Shown here in pieces: positions 47,452-60,799 of a stretch of 64,000 nt of DNA. Made by a program: the position numbers and the translations under genes. Source of the stretch: Solen grandis (lineage: Eukaryota > Mollusca > Bivalvia > Adapedonta > Solenidae); NCBI GenBank assembly GCA_021229015.1, contig CM037777.1, positions 21,140,110-21,204,109 on the forward strand, written 5' to 3'. Position 1 is the stretch's first letter. Each line of letters opens with the position of its first letter. Under the pieces are notes generated by a model. The model ran no database searches. It was not told the DNA's origin and saw only the letters and a program-made list of their open reading frames with translations.

Positions 47452-48720
47452 AAACAAGGGGCCATAAGGCCCTTTTAACGCTCACCCGAGACCAATTTCT
47501 AAAAGGGAACCTGAAAAATTTTTTGGGTTCCAAACTGACCATAAAAGGGGACTTAATATACTGTTTCTAAGGGAAACTGACAGTTTTGTTTTTTCCCCCC
47601 ATTTTTAGAATAGTATGTCAAAAAAAACAGTGTTCAAGAATAAAAGGTGGTTTATGGTAAGAGATATTTGATATTAAAGGGGCCTTTACTATGATAAATG
47701 GTTTCAATTTTTTACAAATGTCTTTTTTCATCATTAACAGCAAACAGGGGCAGTGTCCAAAAATACCCTACTACAGAGTTGACTTGATGAAATTTCATGT
47801 TACAATTTTTAAACCCCATGGTAACACAAAGGAAAACAAAATAAAATGCTGCCTTGGGAACATTGGGTAAAAACAAGATCAGGGGGGCAGCATCAACTAT
47901 CCAAATACTTTTAAAAAAAATAAACCTTAATCTGATACCCCTGATTGTTTTTGAAGCAAAAATCAATACCCTACCTAGTTTTTGCATATAAGCTAATAAC
48001 CTGATACAAAAGTTATACTGGATCAAGTTAAATTTTTCTTTTATTTGTGAACATTCCCCCAAGGAATCCCTGCCAAGTTTTTAAACAAATTTGTCCAGTG
48101 TTTCAGAGAAAAGTTTTTAAAAATTTCCCCTTTCAAAATTACCCAAGGAACATTTACAAATTTTTTTTAAAATCTGGCCAGGGTTTTGAAGAGTTTTTTA
48201 AAAATTTTTATATATATTTCTTTCTGTTCCCGGGGAACCCGACTTCACTGGATCAAGTTTTTTTAGCAACTTTGGTAATTTTTCCCAAGGGTCACTCTGC
48301 TAATTTTATCAAAATTCTGTCCATGGTTTCAGGGAGTTTGATTAAAGATTCCCAAAATACATAAAAGGCAAACAATCCAGCCCCTGGGGGCCCATTTTTT
48401 TTTTTACGGATCGAATAATTTTAAAAAGGGTTTACCCAAGGAACATTGTACAAATTTTTTTAAAAATCGGGCCAGTAGTTTTGAAGAAGATATTTTTAAA
48501 GTTTTCTTTTTTTTTTCTTTCTGTTGCCTGGCAACCGGGTTTACAGGGATCAAGTTTTTTTACAATTTTTGTGAAGGTTGCCCAGTTCACCCCCCAATTT
48601 ATAAATTTTTTGTCCATGGTTTCAAGGAGATGTTTTTAAAAAGGAAAATTTGTTGACGAGGGATGACGAAACGAGGTTTTGCAGGTGATCCAAAGTCACC
48701 ATGAGCCTTTTGTGCGTGAC
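47452..48720 (+). mobile_element. Terminal-hairpin repeat ending in type II core, noisy
   Basis: 5' AAACAAGGGGCCATAAGGCC then CGCTCACCCGAG. Type II monomers run from about 48020. The 3' end is near 48700 (GATCCAAAGTCACCATGAGC then TTTTGTGCGTGACC). Confidence 0.6.
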
Positions 48721-48860
48721 CCAAAACGGCTAGATTGCAACAAAGTGAAATTCCATTTTTTTTAATTTCAAAGGGGGCATAACCCCTGCCAATGGGCAAA
48801 TATCGCCGAAATCAAATTTATTGTATTTAATATTTTTTAACTTTGTCAAAAATTTTGAAT
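48721..48860 (+). repeat. Single type IV monomer
   Basis: TGCAACAAAGTGAAATTCC, AAAGGGGGCATAACCCCTGC and GAAATCAAATTTATTG match the type IV core of 60.8-62.4 kb. Confidence 0.5.
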
Positions 48861-49289
48861 CAAATTTTAAAAGTATTTACAGGGGTACAAAAGGAAGCAA
48901 AACTGATACCTGTACTTGTTGCAAGATCTTCTTAAAGTCTTGATCAAATCAAGTCGGGCCTACAAATTTTCCGACTCGTTACCCCCCATTGCGAGCAAGC
49001 TCCATGGTGAGGGACTTGCCCCGTCCAAACACAAAAAAATGATTTGGTTTTTCCCATTTTATCCAAACTTCAAAGGGTATTGCTAGTCATATCTGTTGTC
49101 ACAAAATAAAGATTTACGCAGGCCCTGGCCTTTCCCCTTACTTCAACAAAGGTTCGTAAAAAAGTGAAATTTTTTGTAAAAAACAAGCTGCAAATAAATT
49201 ACATTTTACTTGCATAGTGCCTGCGGCACAAGAATTTGGGTTTGTGTGATTTTTCTAGAATACAGATTCTATGTCAAGGCTAGGCTTAA

Positions 49290-49975
49290 ATGTTTTTATA
49301 AGATATAAAAGGGGAATTACCAACCCCCCGGGGACTCTTTTTTTAGGAATTAACTTTATTTTAGCCATTTTGTATACAATCAAAAGGGTACCATTTGGAC
49401 CAAGGAAATTAAATTCTCAACGTTCATAAAAAAGTATTTTGATGTTTTTTAAAGTATAAAAGGAAATTTACCCAAACCCCCTAGGGCCTTAAATTTTTCA
49501 AGGATCAACTTTATTTTAGCTTTTATGGTAGACTTTCATGGGATTTTTTGGAAAAAGGAAAATAAATTGCCTTTTGTTAAGGAGATGATTTTTCAAATTT
49601 TAAATTATTTTTTCTATTTTGTTGCCATGGAACCAGGTTTTCAGGATCAACTTTATTTGAGAAATTTTTTTTGTAAGGCCCACCCAAATTCAAACATGCC
49701 AATTTTTACCTAATTTTTTCCAGCGGTTTCAGAGTATTTTCAAATTTTTTCTTTATTTTTCTTTTTGTTGCCATGGAAACCCAGGTTCTTCATGGTAACT
49801 TTTATTTGAGCAATTTTTTGAAAGGGCCCCCCCCCAAAGGACATCTCCAAGTTTTATCAAATTCTTTCCCGGTTTCAGAGGGATGTCTTTTTGAGCAATT
49901 TTGACGACAGACGAGGGGTGATCCCAATAGCTACCCGAGCATTCGTGCCTGGTGACTAAAAAACTATTTTATCAA
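49290..49975 (+). mobile_element. Terminal-hairpin repeat, type II, 3' part, noisy
   Basis: Three GTTGCCATGG-containing units and TTTTGACGACAGACGAGGGG. The foldback GCTACCCGAGCATTCGTGCC is followed by TGGTGACTAAAA. Confidence 0.6.
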
Positions 49976-50149
49976 TAACCGAATACTAAAACCCCCAAAA
50001 TTTTGAAAACTTCACCCTTAAAAATCCGTACAGCGAAACTTTTTTACATTTTAAAATTTAGGGGTGTTTTCTTTAATATTTAGCTTTTTTTAATGAATTA
50101 AAAGGTAGTTAGTGTAGTCGCGATTTATTCCACTTGTGGTTGTCTGTGT

Positions 50150-50610
50150 AAAAATCCGTGATCCATGGGGCGGCCAAATTTACTCCGGGGCCATGTTTTG
50201 GACAAACTTGGTAAAATTCATTATGCTATGTTGAAACCCAAAATATCTGAACTTAAGGCTTGGTGGTTTTCGACAAATTTTTTCCTTTCAGTCAATGTAC
50301 AATCAGTCGGGTTTTCCCACAAACTTGGAGGGTCAATTTATAAGCCAACCCAAATATCTAGAAAGCCTAGGCCCTCAGTTTTTTCAGAATAAGACTTTCA
50401 AATTTTTTTTTTTAAATAGGCTTTAAATCCCCTGTGACCTACATTTTTCAACCAAAAAAACATTTAAAAATTTTAAAAAAAAAACCTAATCAACCCAGTG
50501 AACTTTGTAAAAAAAATCCCAATCAGCGGGCACGCAGGGTCGCCTCGGGCACGGGAAATTTAATAGCACCAAAGAGCATTTTTTTGCTAAAGGGAAAAGA
50601 TGGAATTTTT
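50150..50610 (+). mobile_element. Terminal-hairpin repeat, type I, 3' part, noisy
   Basis: GGGGCGGCCAAATTTACTCC, GGGGCCATGTTTTGGACAAA and CCTGTGACCTACATTTTTC. The 3' end is near 50560-50600 with AATAGCACCAAAGAGCAT then TTTTTGCTAAAGG. Confidence 0.55.
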
Positions 50611-53600
50611 TGTTGAAGATAAAGATATTTTAAACCAGGGGGTTGATTGTTACAGTGTACTGAACAACTGCCCCAATAACAATTTTACTTAATCAGACCC
50701 TCAATCCACAGTGAAGGGATGTATTTTGTCCATTGGAACACGGGTGTTAAGCTTTACACAAATTAGGGAAAATATTTTGAAAAAATACAAATTTTATACA
50801 ATTTTTTTTTTTAAATCAACACACTTAATTTACTTACACGTTTAAAAATTTTTCGTTTTTCAACTTTGTCAAGGGGCCCCGTCATTTTTTTTAGAAATCC
50901 TTTAGCATTCATGGGTTTTGAAAAAAACGCGTTAATTTTTTAAATTTTTGTTGCGTCATAAATAACGTCAGTTAATGGTATTGAAGTGAAAAATTGCCCC
51001 ATGTAAAAACTACCACGTCCCCCCTTTTATTTGACTAATGCTCCGCAATGTTTTTGGTCTTGTTACCCCCAAATTTCAGTTTACCACAACTTTTCTCTTT
51101 TTCAAAAAACATCAATCTCATATTTCAAAGAAAATCTCTTGCTTTATTTTTTGCCCCAATGCCCTAAAAATCAACACCCTTCATTTTGGGGGCAAATAAG
51201 ACATTGGGAAATCTTTTAATTCCCTGCCTTCTTCTTTCATTGAGGGAACCTGATTTAACTGACTAGGATAGGACGGATAGTTTGGAAAAATTGACATTTC
51301 CTCCCACGAGGGGGATCGGCCCAAAATGTGACATTTTTTTTTACTTTTTAAAAATTTTTTTGGGCATGAACGCAAAAAGCCCTAAAAATAATGAATTCCG
51401 AAAAAACCTCAAATTTGAACAACTTTACTTTTAAAACAATAAAGCGGAATGGCACAAACTCCAAAAAAAGGTAAGGTTAATAAATTTTAATATCCAATAG
51501 TTTGGGCTTCTGGCCTTCATCGGGGTACTAAACAAGAAATAGTCAAAATTAAAGTAAGAAAATACGTGTCAGTGACGACTAAAAAAAAAATTATACATTA
51601 AAACAATACTATAAATATGAAAAATTCCCTAAATGGAAAAATTGATAATGCTTTTCCCTTTTAAGGGCCCTTTTTATCCAAGTAGGGGAAAATTTGGGAA
51701 AATTTTATGATTCAAAGATGAAAAATATAATCTTCTTCAAAGTAGATTTTGTGGCACTGTTGGTATCTTCTTTAATCCCGTTTTTTTTTCAGGGTACTAT
51801 GAGAATTTTGGTTTTAGTCTGGCTTTTGCTGGGGGGGTCCATGGTTTAAGGGTAAAATTCCGGGTTTTTAAATTTTATTTATTTTATTTTGTTTTAATGA
51901 TTTAAATTATAGGAAGTCCCTTATATTTTTTCTGTGTTTCAATACATTTTTTAGGGCAGCGAAGGTCTTGCCACAAAAGGCATAATATTTCGAGTAAATT
52001 TACAATGGTTTTTATGTCCCTTTGATGCGATGGTCCGGCCCTTTTAAACCCCTCATACATTGTCACATTGGGTCTACCGTAAAATTTTTTACCTTCTCCC
52101 TTTTAAAAAAAAATTTAGTCCCGTAGGGTTTTGGGTTTTCAGGGTTTTAAAAAAAAGCTTCTTCCTACTTCGAAGTTTTTTATTTTTGACGTCGTTTAAA
52201 TTTCATAGAAACGTTTTTATGGGGAAAAATTCGTGAGACAGGTTTTTTACGTGTTTTTTTTGGGGCAATATCAGCTAGGGGCCATACCACCGTTCCCGTA
52301 ATGTTACCAGACTGACCCACTATTGTAATTACATTTACGAAATTATAAGATAAAAAAACTAACGTTTTGCAGTTTTATGAACCAATCTTTTGTAAGTATT
52401 TTTGGTGACTGAACTAAAACGAATCGTGCCCTCATAACTTTACATGCACACAATTTGAGTTTCATGGGTAGATCCTAATACGTATTATATTTTAATTCAG
52501 ATCGAACAGAGATTGCTCAATTTTTTTGCCCGTCGGGAAACTGTTTAGGTTCTGAGTAGGAACCTAAGTTAGGGCTTTATTAAAAATATTTGTATTTATT
52601 AAAAAGATGGCTGCTGTCGGGTTCAAAGGGTTTAAAGGGCAAAAATTAAGGTATTGAGGGAAGGAGTTGATTGGTGGAAAAGATGAGTTCTATCATACTC
52701 TCAGCTTTGGAAATCGCTTGTAACCTAAATGTTTGGGGTAAAAACCTGGCAATTAATGTTTAAGCAATGTTTAAAAATTTCCCTTATACTTCCAACACTT
52801 TTCTATTCTACGGGTTCAACAGCTTTGGTTGGGTATCACTTTTTGGTTTTTGGTATAGGAATGAATGTAAATACATTAGGGGCTCGTAGGGTTTGTATAC
52901 AATGTATGTGGATTTTCCCAAAATTTTCCTTAACAATCGTGCGTCCAAAAAATTTACTGTAATTGACTAAATATTAGAGAAACTTAATTTTATTTTGAAT
53001 TTAGGGCCAATAGGGAATCTAAATCTTTTCGGGAGTATCTTTTAAAAAATCCAAAAAAACCGCCACCACACTAAAGGAGCTTAGCTGGGGACGTAAAAAT
53101 TCAAGTTCCCGCTTTTCCATAAACAATATGGCGTAGCTTTAGCACATTTAGTGGCCCCTGGGGCCTGAATTTGTCTATAAATTTATCGTTAAATTTGAAA
53201 CGGTTTTTTTTAAAACACGTAATAAAAGTACCAATTTTTTGGTTCTTTTGGGGATTTACTACAAACTTCTTTACCGCTAAATCCCCTCTTGGGGATTTAG
53301 ATAAAGGCTGTACGTCAATGGAATAAAAAAGCCTAATGGAATCTTTAAGATTATTGAGTTTCAATAAAAAAGAAAATTTTTTCTTTAATTAGAAGGGACA
53401 CGTTGGCAAAATGGTTTATTTAATAAAACAATAAATCAAATTTTTTCGTTGGACTGCCGCATGCGGAGCAATCGGTCTCCTGGGTTATTAGGTTAAGGTA
53501 AATAAAATAGCGTAAACGACAAACTTTGGTGTATATAGTCAATATGTTCAGATTTCAGAAAAGGTTGTTTTCCCCAGTAGACAAAAAAAACACATTCTCG

Positions 53601-54692
53601 CTCTTGAATTTATTGGTTAGATTAGGTTTTCTCTGGTAGGGTTTTTGACGCTGAGGGACGAATCTTTCTTGAATGTATCAAAGTGTTTAGGGGTTTTTGC
53701 TCCTCCCTTGTCTGTGGTTTGATGATGAATTTTTTTGCTTTGAAGGTCATATATAGCTTGTATTCTGGCTCGTGGTGTTGGGTGTTCTATTGTTTTTTTC
53801 GTAGGGGTTTTTAGATTTTTTTGACAATTGGCGAAAGTGTCTAGGTTGGTGGTTTTTCCCGCTGGCGGGGGTTAACCCCTTGGGGGATTTTCCGCTGGCG
53901 GGGGTTTACCCTAAGTAATCTGAAGGGGCTGTTTTGGGGGAGTCGTTGCTTTAAAATGATGTTTTAACCTCAGTCTTCTTTCAAAAAGAGGGTATCAGTC
54001 AAAAATCGTTCTTTTGTGGCTCCTAGGCTGGGACGAGGAGAAACCCCCGCTAAGAAGATTTTTTCATCTCGGTTATGTTCAAATTTCCCCAACACGCTAT
54101 TGTCTTTAATCAAAATTTCAACCATATTAATAAAAAAAATTTTTACGAAACAAAATGGGGGGGTTTTATTTAAACTTTGCCCCCCAAACTTGGGGAAAAA
54201 AATTACATAAAAAATGCAAAAGGGAATAAATAATGAAAGAAATTGGAAAAATTTGGGAAATACGTATTATATTAGGGTCAAGTTCACAGGGGCCCCTTAA
54301 GAAAAATTTGTCCGGGCGTCTAGTTGTGCATATTGTAAAAATTGGGTCAGTATTCAAAGGGCAGGCAAAAATCTTGTCCGGACCTTATCTTTAAAACCCT
54401 TGACTTGTTGGATTTCCCACACATTAAATGTGGGGTCAGCTGGGGGGGGGGGGGGGGTATGTTTTTCCATATCCAGTTTAAACACCTTATTTTGAAGAAA
54501 AAACCCGCTTAAGTGGGTGCTGGGGGGGCGGGGGCAGTTTTGCATTTTTCATTATTGCCCCTGAACAACTCAATCAAACCATGTCTGCAATTGTCACCGT
54601 TTGATATGTCGTCGGTGCTCCGAGGATCACCTTTCTCCATAATTTAAATGTCAAAATTGTATGATCATACTCGTTTGTTTTGTGTCTGTTTA
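50611..54692. other. Low-quality noncoding sequence
   Basis: Four kilobases with pervasive homopolymer noise, including a 16-base G run at about 54442-54457. No gene or repeat family can be supported. Quality improves from about 54550. Confidence 0.4.
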
Positions 54693-55650
54693 GGTGACAG
54701 CAGCTGCACTGACGATGATGTTGGATTCTACAAATGACAAACCAGTAAGCAAAAAGAAGTAAAAACTTCAGTTTAAAAAGGGAACTGATGAAAATATTGA
54801 GGCAAACAATAATTCCACTATTGAAAGAAACAATAATTGTGACTTTTCAGCTTGAAAAAAGTAATGAAAATATGACGGTTCAACTAGAAAGCCTCACAGG
54901 AATATAAGACCCAGGCCAAGTTGACAAGGCTGGTATAACACCTACAGGTGGATTTAAATGAAAAAATGTCGCAAAACACATTGAAGGGGAGCAGTATGAA
55001 GCTGCGTAGGGAAAAATAGTTCCGGAAAGACGCTGACACGAATTTGAGTGTTTATGTTCTTTAAAATGTGAAGGTGTTCAATTCGAATGGCGAAAAAAGG
55101 CTTTTTACGCATATTACTTTTGTGGTAGCTGGGATTTTCAAACAGCTTACATAAATGCTCGCGTTAAGACATTTGATGTATATCAGAAGATATGTAAGGA
55201 AGTCGAGTAATTTAGATGGCAAAAGTCCCAGACATTACTATCTGGATACAGACAATGGTCCAAGGAGGGTGTGCAGAATGTATTCATTAAAACGTTAACA
55301 TCAATAGTTCTAGAAATACACACAGCTTTAGAAAGATGCAAGGTGGTAGTCTCAGTGATCTCCGTGGAAAACCTGACTGCGGCCACAAAACGAAAAACAT
55401 GTCATGAATCACATCCAGAGTTTTCCAACGTACAGCTCGCTCTGTACAGAAAAAGTGTACTTTCTCCTGAGTTGAGTTGAGGTTACAAAGGATATATGAC
55501 CTTTACCAGACATTGTGTAAAAATGAAAACATGAAGGCGTGAGCATGAGTGTTTAAACAAGTATATTTCACACATAATTTAACTTTTCATTCAAACTACC
55601 CAGCAAGAATACATGCAAACCTGTGAAAAGCTAAATATTAAAAAATACGA
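54693..55650 (+). pseudogene. Decayed coding trace of an unnamed, repeat-associated protein family
   Basis: Coding-like segments follow one another on the plus strand in shifting frames. At 54693, after pyrimidine tract TTTGTTTTGTGTCTGTTTAG, the frame reads TAAALTMMLDSTNDKP then SKKK and a stop. At about 55040-55205 a frame holds FEWRKKAFYAYYFCGSWDFQ and TAYINARV. At about 55240-55390 it continues WSKEGVQNVFIKTLTSI and ERCKVVVSVIS. At about 55400-55470 NHIQSFPTYSS, and at about 55490-55620 RIYDLYQTLCKNEN then VYFTHNLTFH. The order 'C-x-C, YW-GD-Q-FI, V(C)K-FLNTL, H-SFP, MY-LY, F--FN-F' is one I recall from widespread uncharacterised, often TE-linked invertebrate proteins. Frameshifts and stops mean it is not functional. 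Low confidence in the family name, fair in the coding origin. Confidence 0.5.
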
Positions 55651-56539
55651 GCTGAAACCGATAAACCAGAAAGTCAAAGAGACAAAATAAACTAAATCAG
55701 GATCAAGAAGAGCATAAAAACATCTGAGGGAAAGTAAGAATGCCAGAACACACATTAAACATGACAAATTGAAACCTAAAAGTGACAAGACGATATGTGT
55801 AATTACATTTGACCCCCAAAAGACCCTCCCAACACCAAAAATTCCAACAAGTGTAGCATATTTCAAACGCTAAGTATGGGTCTATAACTTGGGTATCCAT
55901 GTTTACCAAAATGATGATTTAGGCATTAAGTGGACCACATATATTTTCCTGCATTAGGGGGCCATTTTGTATATTTGTGAAAGTGCATTGGTAACTATTT
56001 GCTCTTGAATTCAAACAACACTAATCATACCTTTCTTTGACTATGGCCTCATTTTTGTGTAAATCACACACAGTCACAATATACAAAAATATTGGCCCCC
56101 CTAATGTTTATAACTGTATTGCCTACTTTATGGTGACCAACATATATATGTACATTAAGTGGACCAAATATATATACATTAAGGAGACCAAAATAAAACA
56201 TTAATTGTGAATAAAATATTGCTTGTGTTCATGCTTTGTCGTTCTTTTTATATTTTTTATTCAAAAATTGAAGTGGAAATATCCTGTAATACACTGGTAT
56301 AACATTGTGTGCTTGTCCACTTAAACCATAGCATATCTAGCCAGTTACAGTTGCAACATCCTTTCTTGAACTCTATGGGTATCTTATCTCTGTCTACTTA
56401 ACCTATATTCCAGGAGGATCATCATATCGAAAGCCTCTCCATGTCTTTGTCATTGTTTTATTGATCTTATTTAAGTATTTTTTTTGTTTATTTAATTCTT
56501 CTTTACATCCCTTTTTTAAAAAAGCCCGTGTGGTGTGTG
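55651..56539. other. Noncoding stretch of good quality
   Basis: Contains two near-copies of TATATACATTAAG-GGACCA around 56140-56190. No gene seen. Confidence 0.4.
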
Positions 56540-56762
56540 TTTACCGTCGCTGCGACGTTTTTCAGTCATATACGCGTCCCAAATTTAAAGGGTGGGGGAA
56601 AACCCGAATCACAGAGACCCCCGGTTTAAACCACCGACCTTCCGTTCACGAAAATTTTCCTCACCGAAAATCCAAATTTCCCTTGGGGTTCGAAACCCCA
56701 GCGGTGGGGGGCTGATAGTTTTAAAAGTCATCGACTTTACCCTCTCGCCCCAGGGGCCCCCC
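56540..56762 (-). mobile_element. SINE family A, noisy copy
   Basis: TTTACCGTCGCTGCGACG, AACCACCGACCTTCCG, reversed B box GGGGTTCGAAACCCC and GTCATCGACTTTACCCTCTC. The layout is intact, but extra and missing bases mark poor consensus. Confidence 0.75.
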
Positions 56763-58924
56763 CTTTAAAAAGTAAACACTCAGAATATTGTGGAATAAAT
56801 TGCTTGAAAGAAAAAAAATATATTTTCACCAGTGCTTCATGATCTTGGACATGCCTGAAAATGATACATTCACATTTCCAGAAGGTCAGAACACAAAAAA
56901 TTTCAATAAATTTTTATTTTTCCTTTCAAATTTTGCTGAAAAATTTATTAACAAAAAAATGAAAAGGATTTGTGCAAAGAAGCTTCCCATTTTTATTGCA
57001 ATGAGGTAATAAAAAATAAGGGGGCTTTAACAGTCTGGGAACTTGATTTTTATTTAAAACAATATTGATTCAAAACTGAAACATGTCATTTCCCCTCGGG
57101 CAAAAGAGTCCCCAGAAAAACAAGATCTTTTAAATAAGCATACACCGATTTTCTTTCTTTTGATAAAAGTAAAACTTTTAAATGTAAGAATACGAAAAAA
57201 ATTTTTCTGATACATAATCATAATATGACCCAGAAATTTTTGTTTTTTGAAAGGGGAAAAATATTTTGGAAAGTGCAACTAAATTTATGAACATTGACAC
57301 TAAATGGCCGGGAAAAAAAGAACAACTTTTAAATGTTTGAATAAAAAACTAAATAAATGGAAGTTGAAGCGAAAAAAGATTTTCAAAGAAAAGTTTTGGA
57401 AAAGGGAATTTAAAAGTAGAGTCAAAGTTTGACTTTCACATATATGGGGGTGAAAAGGAACATACTTTATATATCCTGAAAAAATAATACTTTTTATTAA
57501 ATTTTTAAACAATTTTCAAAAAAAATTTAAAGGTAAGGGGAATAATTCTCTATGACGGTGAGGGTCAATTTCGTCGAACGCCTTTTTCTCGAACTGTTTA
57601 AAAATAACAAAAATCGTTTCGTCACCTTGATTGAAAAATGGCAGAAATGTGCCGAGGGGTGTGAAACCTTTTTTAACACTCAATTTCCCTCGGACAGGTT
57701 TTAATACATGTTTTTAAAAACAAACCTTAAACAAGTTAAAAAAAACACGGTTTTTTTTAAAAGCCATAGCATGGTATATTAAATTTTGCAATTTGCGTTT
57801 TGTAGACTTAAATATAAAAGTATTAAGTTTGCTAATGAAAATAGTATTTTTAAAAATAATTTGACATACAAAAGAGAAGGTATTCGACTCATTTTCCTAC
57901 TTGATTTCCCCATATTTATTTTGCTCTCAACATCAGGGTATCTCCCCGTTTCTATTTTTTTAAATCGTGCCGAAAGCCCAAATTAACTCGTAGATTCTAT
58001 ATCTTTTAATTTTTTAAATAGGTGTTTTTCGGTTTAAAAATTTGTTTAATATGTTAAATATTGAAGTTTGGGTAAATTTTTTATCAAAAACCATTTTTGT
58101 TTTAATTTATTTAAATCCTTTCGTCGTATTTTAAAATTTAAGTATTTAAATTTATATTTAACTGTTAAAACCAAATTTTCTTACAATCTTTTTTAAATAT
58201 TTTGTACCTGAATGCCCTTTTTTCCTTTTCCCTGTTTTCTGAGTCTGGACATCTTGTTTTAAAATGCTAAAAGAATATAAAATTTCGGGCTAAAATTTAT
58301 AATAGCCAAAATTTAGTCCCAAAGTTAATTGAACTTTTTTTTTCATAAGAATCGCCCAATTCTCCATGTAAACCAAGATATCATTGCTTTTTTAACTTTT
58401 AATTTTTTCTTCAAAAAAATTTTGAAAAAATTTTTGCTAAATGATTTTATCTTGAAAAAAAAAACTTTTGGGTTTCCCCATAATTTGAAAACAAACCAAG
58501 ACTAAAAAAAATATCACTTTTTTTTTGGGGTAATATTTATTTGATTAAAAATCATGAAAAAACAGTAACGCGGCGAGAGTGGGTAAAAAAATGACCTTCA
58601 CAATCTCTCCTATAGAATTTTAAAGGGGACGAAAGCTTAGATTTACTATATTAACGTTCGCGAAACAGACATCACAAAACTACTGAAATTCCTCTAGACC
58701 AAAACCTGGTCCCCTAAGTACATGTGTTACCTTTGTCTCCCCAAAAATGCAAATTACAAAAATCCGAATTTGTTCACAAACTACCCAAAGTGGCGAGGTT
58801 TCTGATTAAAAAGGGGGCTTTTACAATTTTCCCGAATTTCTAGGGGGGATAAAAACAATAAATAAATTTTGCTTTTTAATTTTGTGGCCATAAAAGGGTG
58901 AAATAGCAAAACAGAAAACAAATA
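56763..58924. other. Low-quality noncoding sequence
   Basis: AT-rich and homopolymer-rich; nothing recognised. Confidence 0.4.
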
Positions 58925-60145
58925 CATAACACCACCATTTTGCAAATATTTTTAGGGCAGTTTCATTTAGTATTACAAATAATAACACCCCCAAAAAGCA
59001 TGAATTTTTAAGCGTTTCATTTTATTACAAATACTAACCCCACCATATTGCATGATTCTTTAAGCAGATTCATTTAGTATTAAAAATTTAATACCCACCT
59101 TTTGATGAATTTTTAAAAATTTTTTCATTAGTATTCAAATACTAACACCACCATATTGTATGAATTCTTTAGGCAATTTCATTTAGTTAACAAACTAAAA
59201 CACCACCATATTGCTATTTTTTTTCCTTAGGCATTGTTTTTATAAAAAATACTAACCCCACCAAAATTTTGGTATGATTCTTTAGTTAATTCATTTAGTA
59301 TTAAAATAATAACACCACCTTTTGCATAATTTTTTCAGCAGATTTCATTTAAGTATTACAAAACAAAACCCCCCCCATATTGCTATGTTTTTTAGGCGAG
59401 ACTTTAGTATTACAAAAAAAACCCCCAAAATTTGCTATAAATTCTTTCAGCAAATTCTTTAGTATTACAAACATAAACACCACCATTTTTCTATGATTTT
59501 GGGGCAGATTTATTTGTATTACAAAAAAAAACACCACCAATATTGCTATGTTTTTTGAGGCATATTCTTTTAAAACTAAAAACAAATATACCCCCAAAAT
59601 TGCTATGATTCCTTGAGCGGTTTCCCTTTTTAGTATTAAATACATAACACCCCCATATTGCTTGAATTCTTTAGCAGAGTTCTTTTAGTATTCATTCATA
59701 ACACCACCTTTTGCTGATTTCTTTGGCAAGTTCTTTTTGTATTACAAATACAAAACACCCCCACATTGCTAGAATTTTTTGGGCAGATTTCATTTAATTT
59801 ACAAATTTTAAAAACCCCCACCAATTGCTATGATTTCTTAGCAAGCCTTTTTAGTATTACAAATACAAACACCCCCATATTGATGAATTCTTTAGCAAGT
59901 TCATTATTTTCCAAATACAAACACCCCATATTGCTATGAATTTTTTTCAGAAGTTTCATTTTAATTACAATACTTAAACCACCATATTGCTATAATTTTC
60001 TTTCAGATTTCATTCATATTACAAACTTTAAAACCACCATATTCTATGATTTTTAGGCAGATTCATTTAGTATTAAAAACAAAAACACCACCCATGCATG
60101 ATTCTTTGGGCAGAGTTCTTTTTAGTTTTACAAAGACCTAACCCA
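58925..60145 (+). repeat. Satellite array, ~58-bp monomer, about 23 units
   Basis: Units recur every 48-61 bases (mean near 55). Consensus pieces in order: TATTGCTATGAATTCTTTAG, GCAGATTTCATTTAGTATTA, CAAATACTAACACCACCA. The consensus sums to about 58 bp; the shorter observed spacing fits base losses in a noisy consensus. Confidence 0.9.
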
Positions 60146-60799
60146 CCTTTTTCAAAATTTCTCCTATTTGGCACCCTCTGGACTGGAAAATGTCGGTTTA
60201 GAAAAATTTTCCAGATTGGGGAGGTTTTTTTCTATAAACCAAATTTTTGCAAAGCACCACCTTTTATTTTCCCATAGAGTTACAAAAAACATTTTTTAAA
60301 TGTAATGCTTTGTACCTTGAAAAATGTTGTCGACCACATTTTATCCCAAAAGTTGTCAAAATTGATGGACAAAAGAAACAAAGGGGGTTTCAACAATAGC
60401 CTTTTTTCTGCGTTTTTGGAAAAAAAATTCACAAGTTTGTGTGTTTTGAAAAAATCTGGCATTTTAGAAAAAAAAGTTAATTTTGTTCCTGTACAAAGCG
60501 AGGCAAAAAGACAAACAAATTTAAAAAACGTTTGAATTGCGACAATATGTTCCTTCAAATTTAAAACATTACATTTCTATATGTTTTCATATAACCATGG
60601 GAAAATAACAATTTGGGCTTAGCAAAAGGTTTGTAATATCTGGACCCCTATTTTTAATGGGTAGCTCTCAAGCGGTTTTTTAATTCAGTATTTGTTAGGA
60701 AAAGGAACTTTTGGGGTAGGTAATCAAAAATTTATTTCGGAATATGTCACAGTCTCTGCAGATGATTACACTTACTATTTCTCAATTTAAAAGGCACTG
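60146..60799. other. Low-quality noncoding sequence
   Basis: Nothing recognised. Confidence 0.4.

Noticed and set aside
52729..52962. 77-codon frame in the noisy region
   Set aside because: Base errors make frames here meaningless, and no domain is seen.
55591..55909. Hydrophobic minus-strand frames as a membrane protein
   Set aside because: Two overlapping frames from AT-rich sequence, no start or splice context, and no family resemblance.
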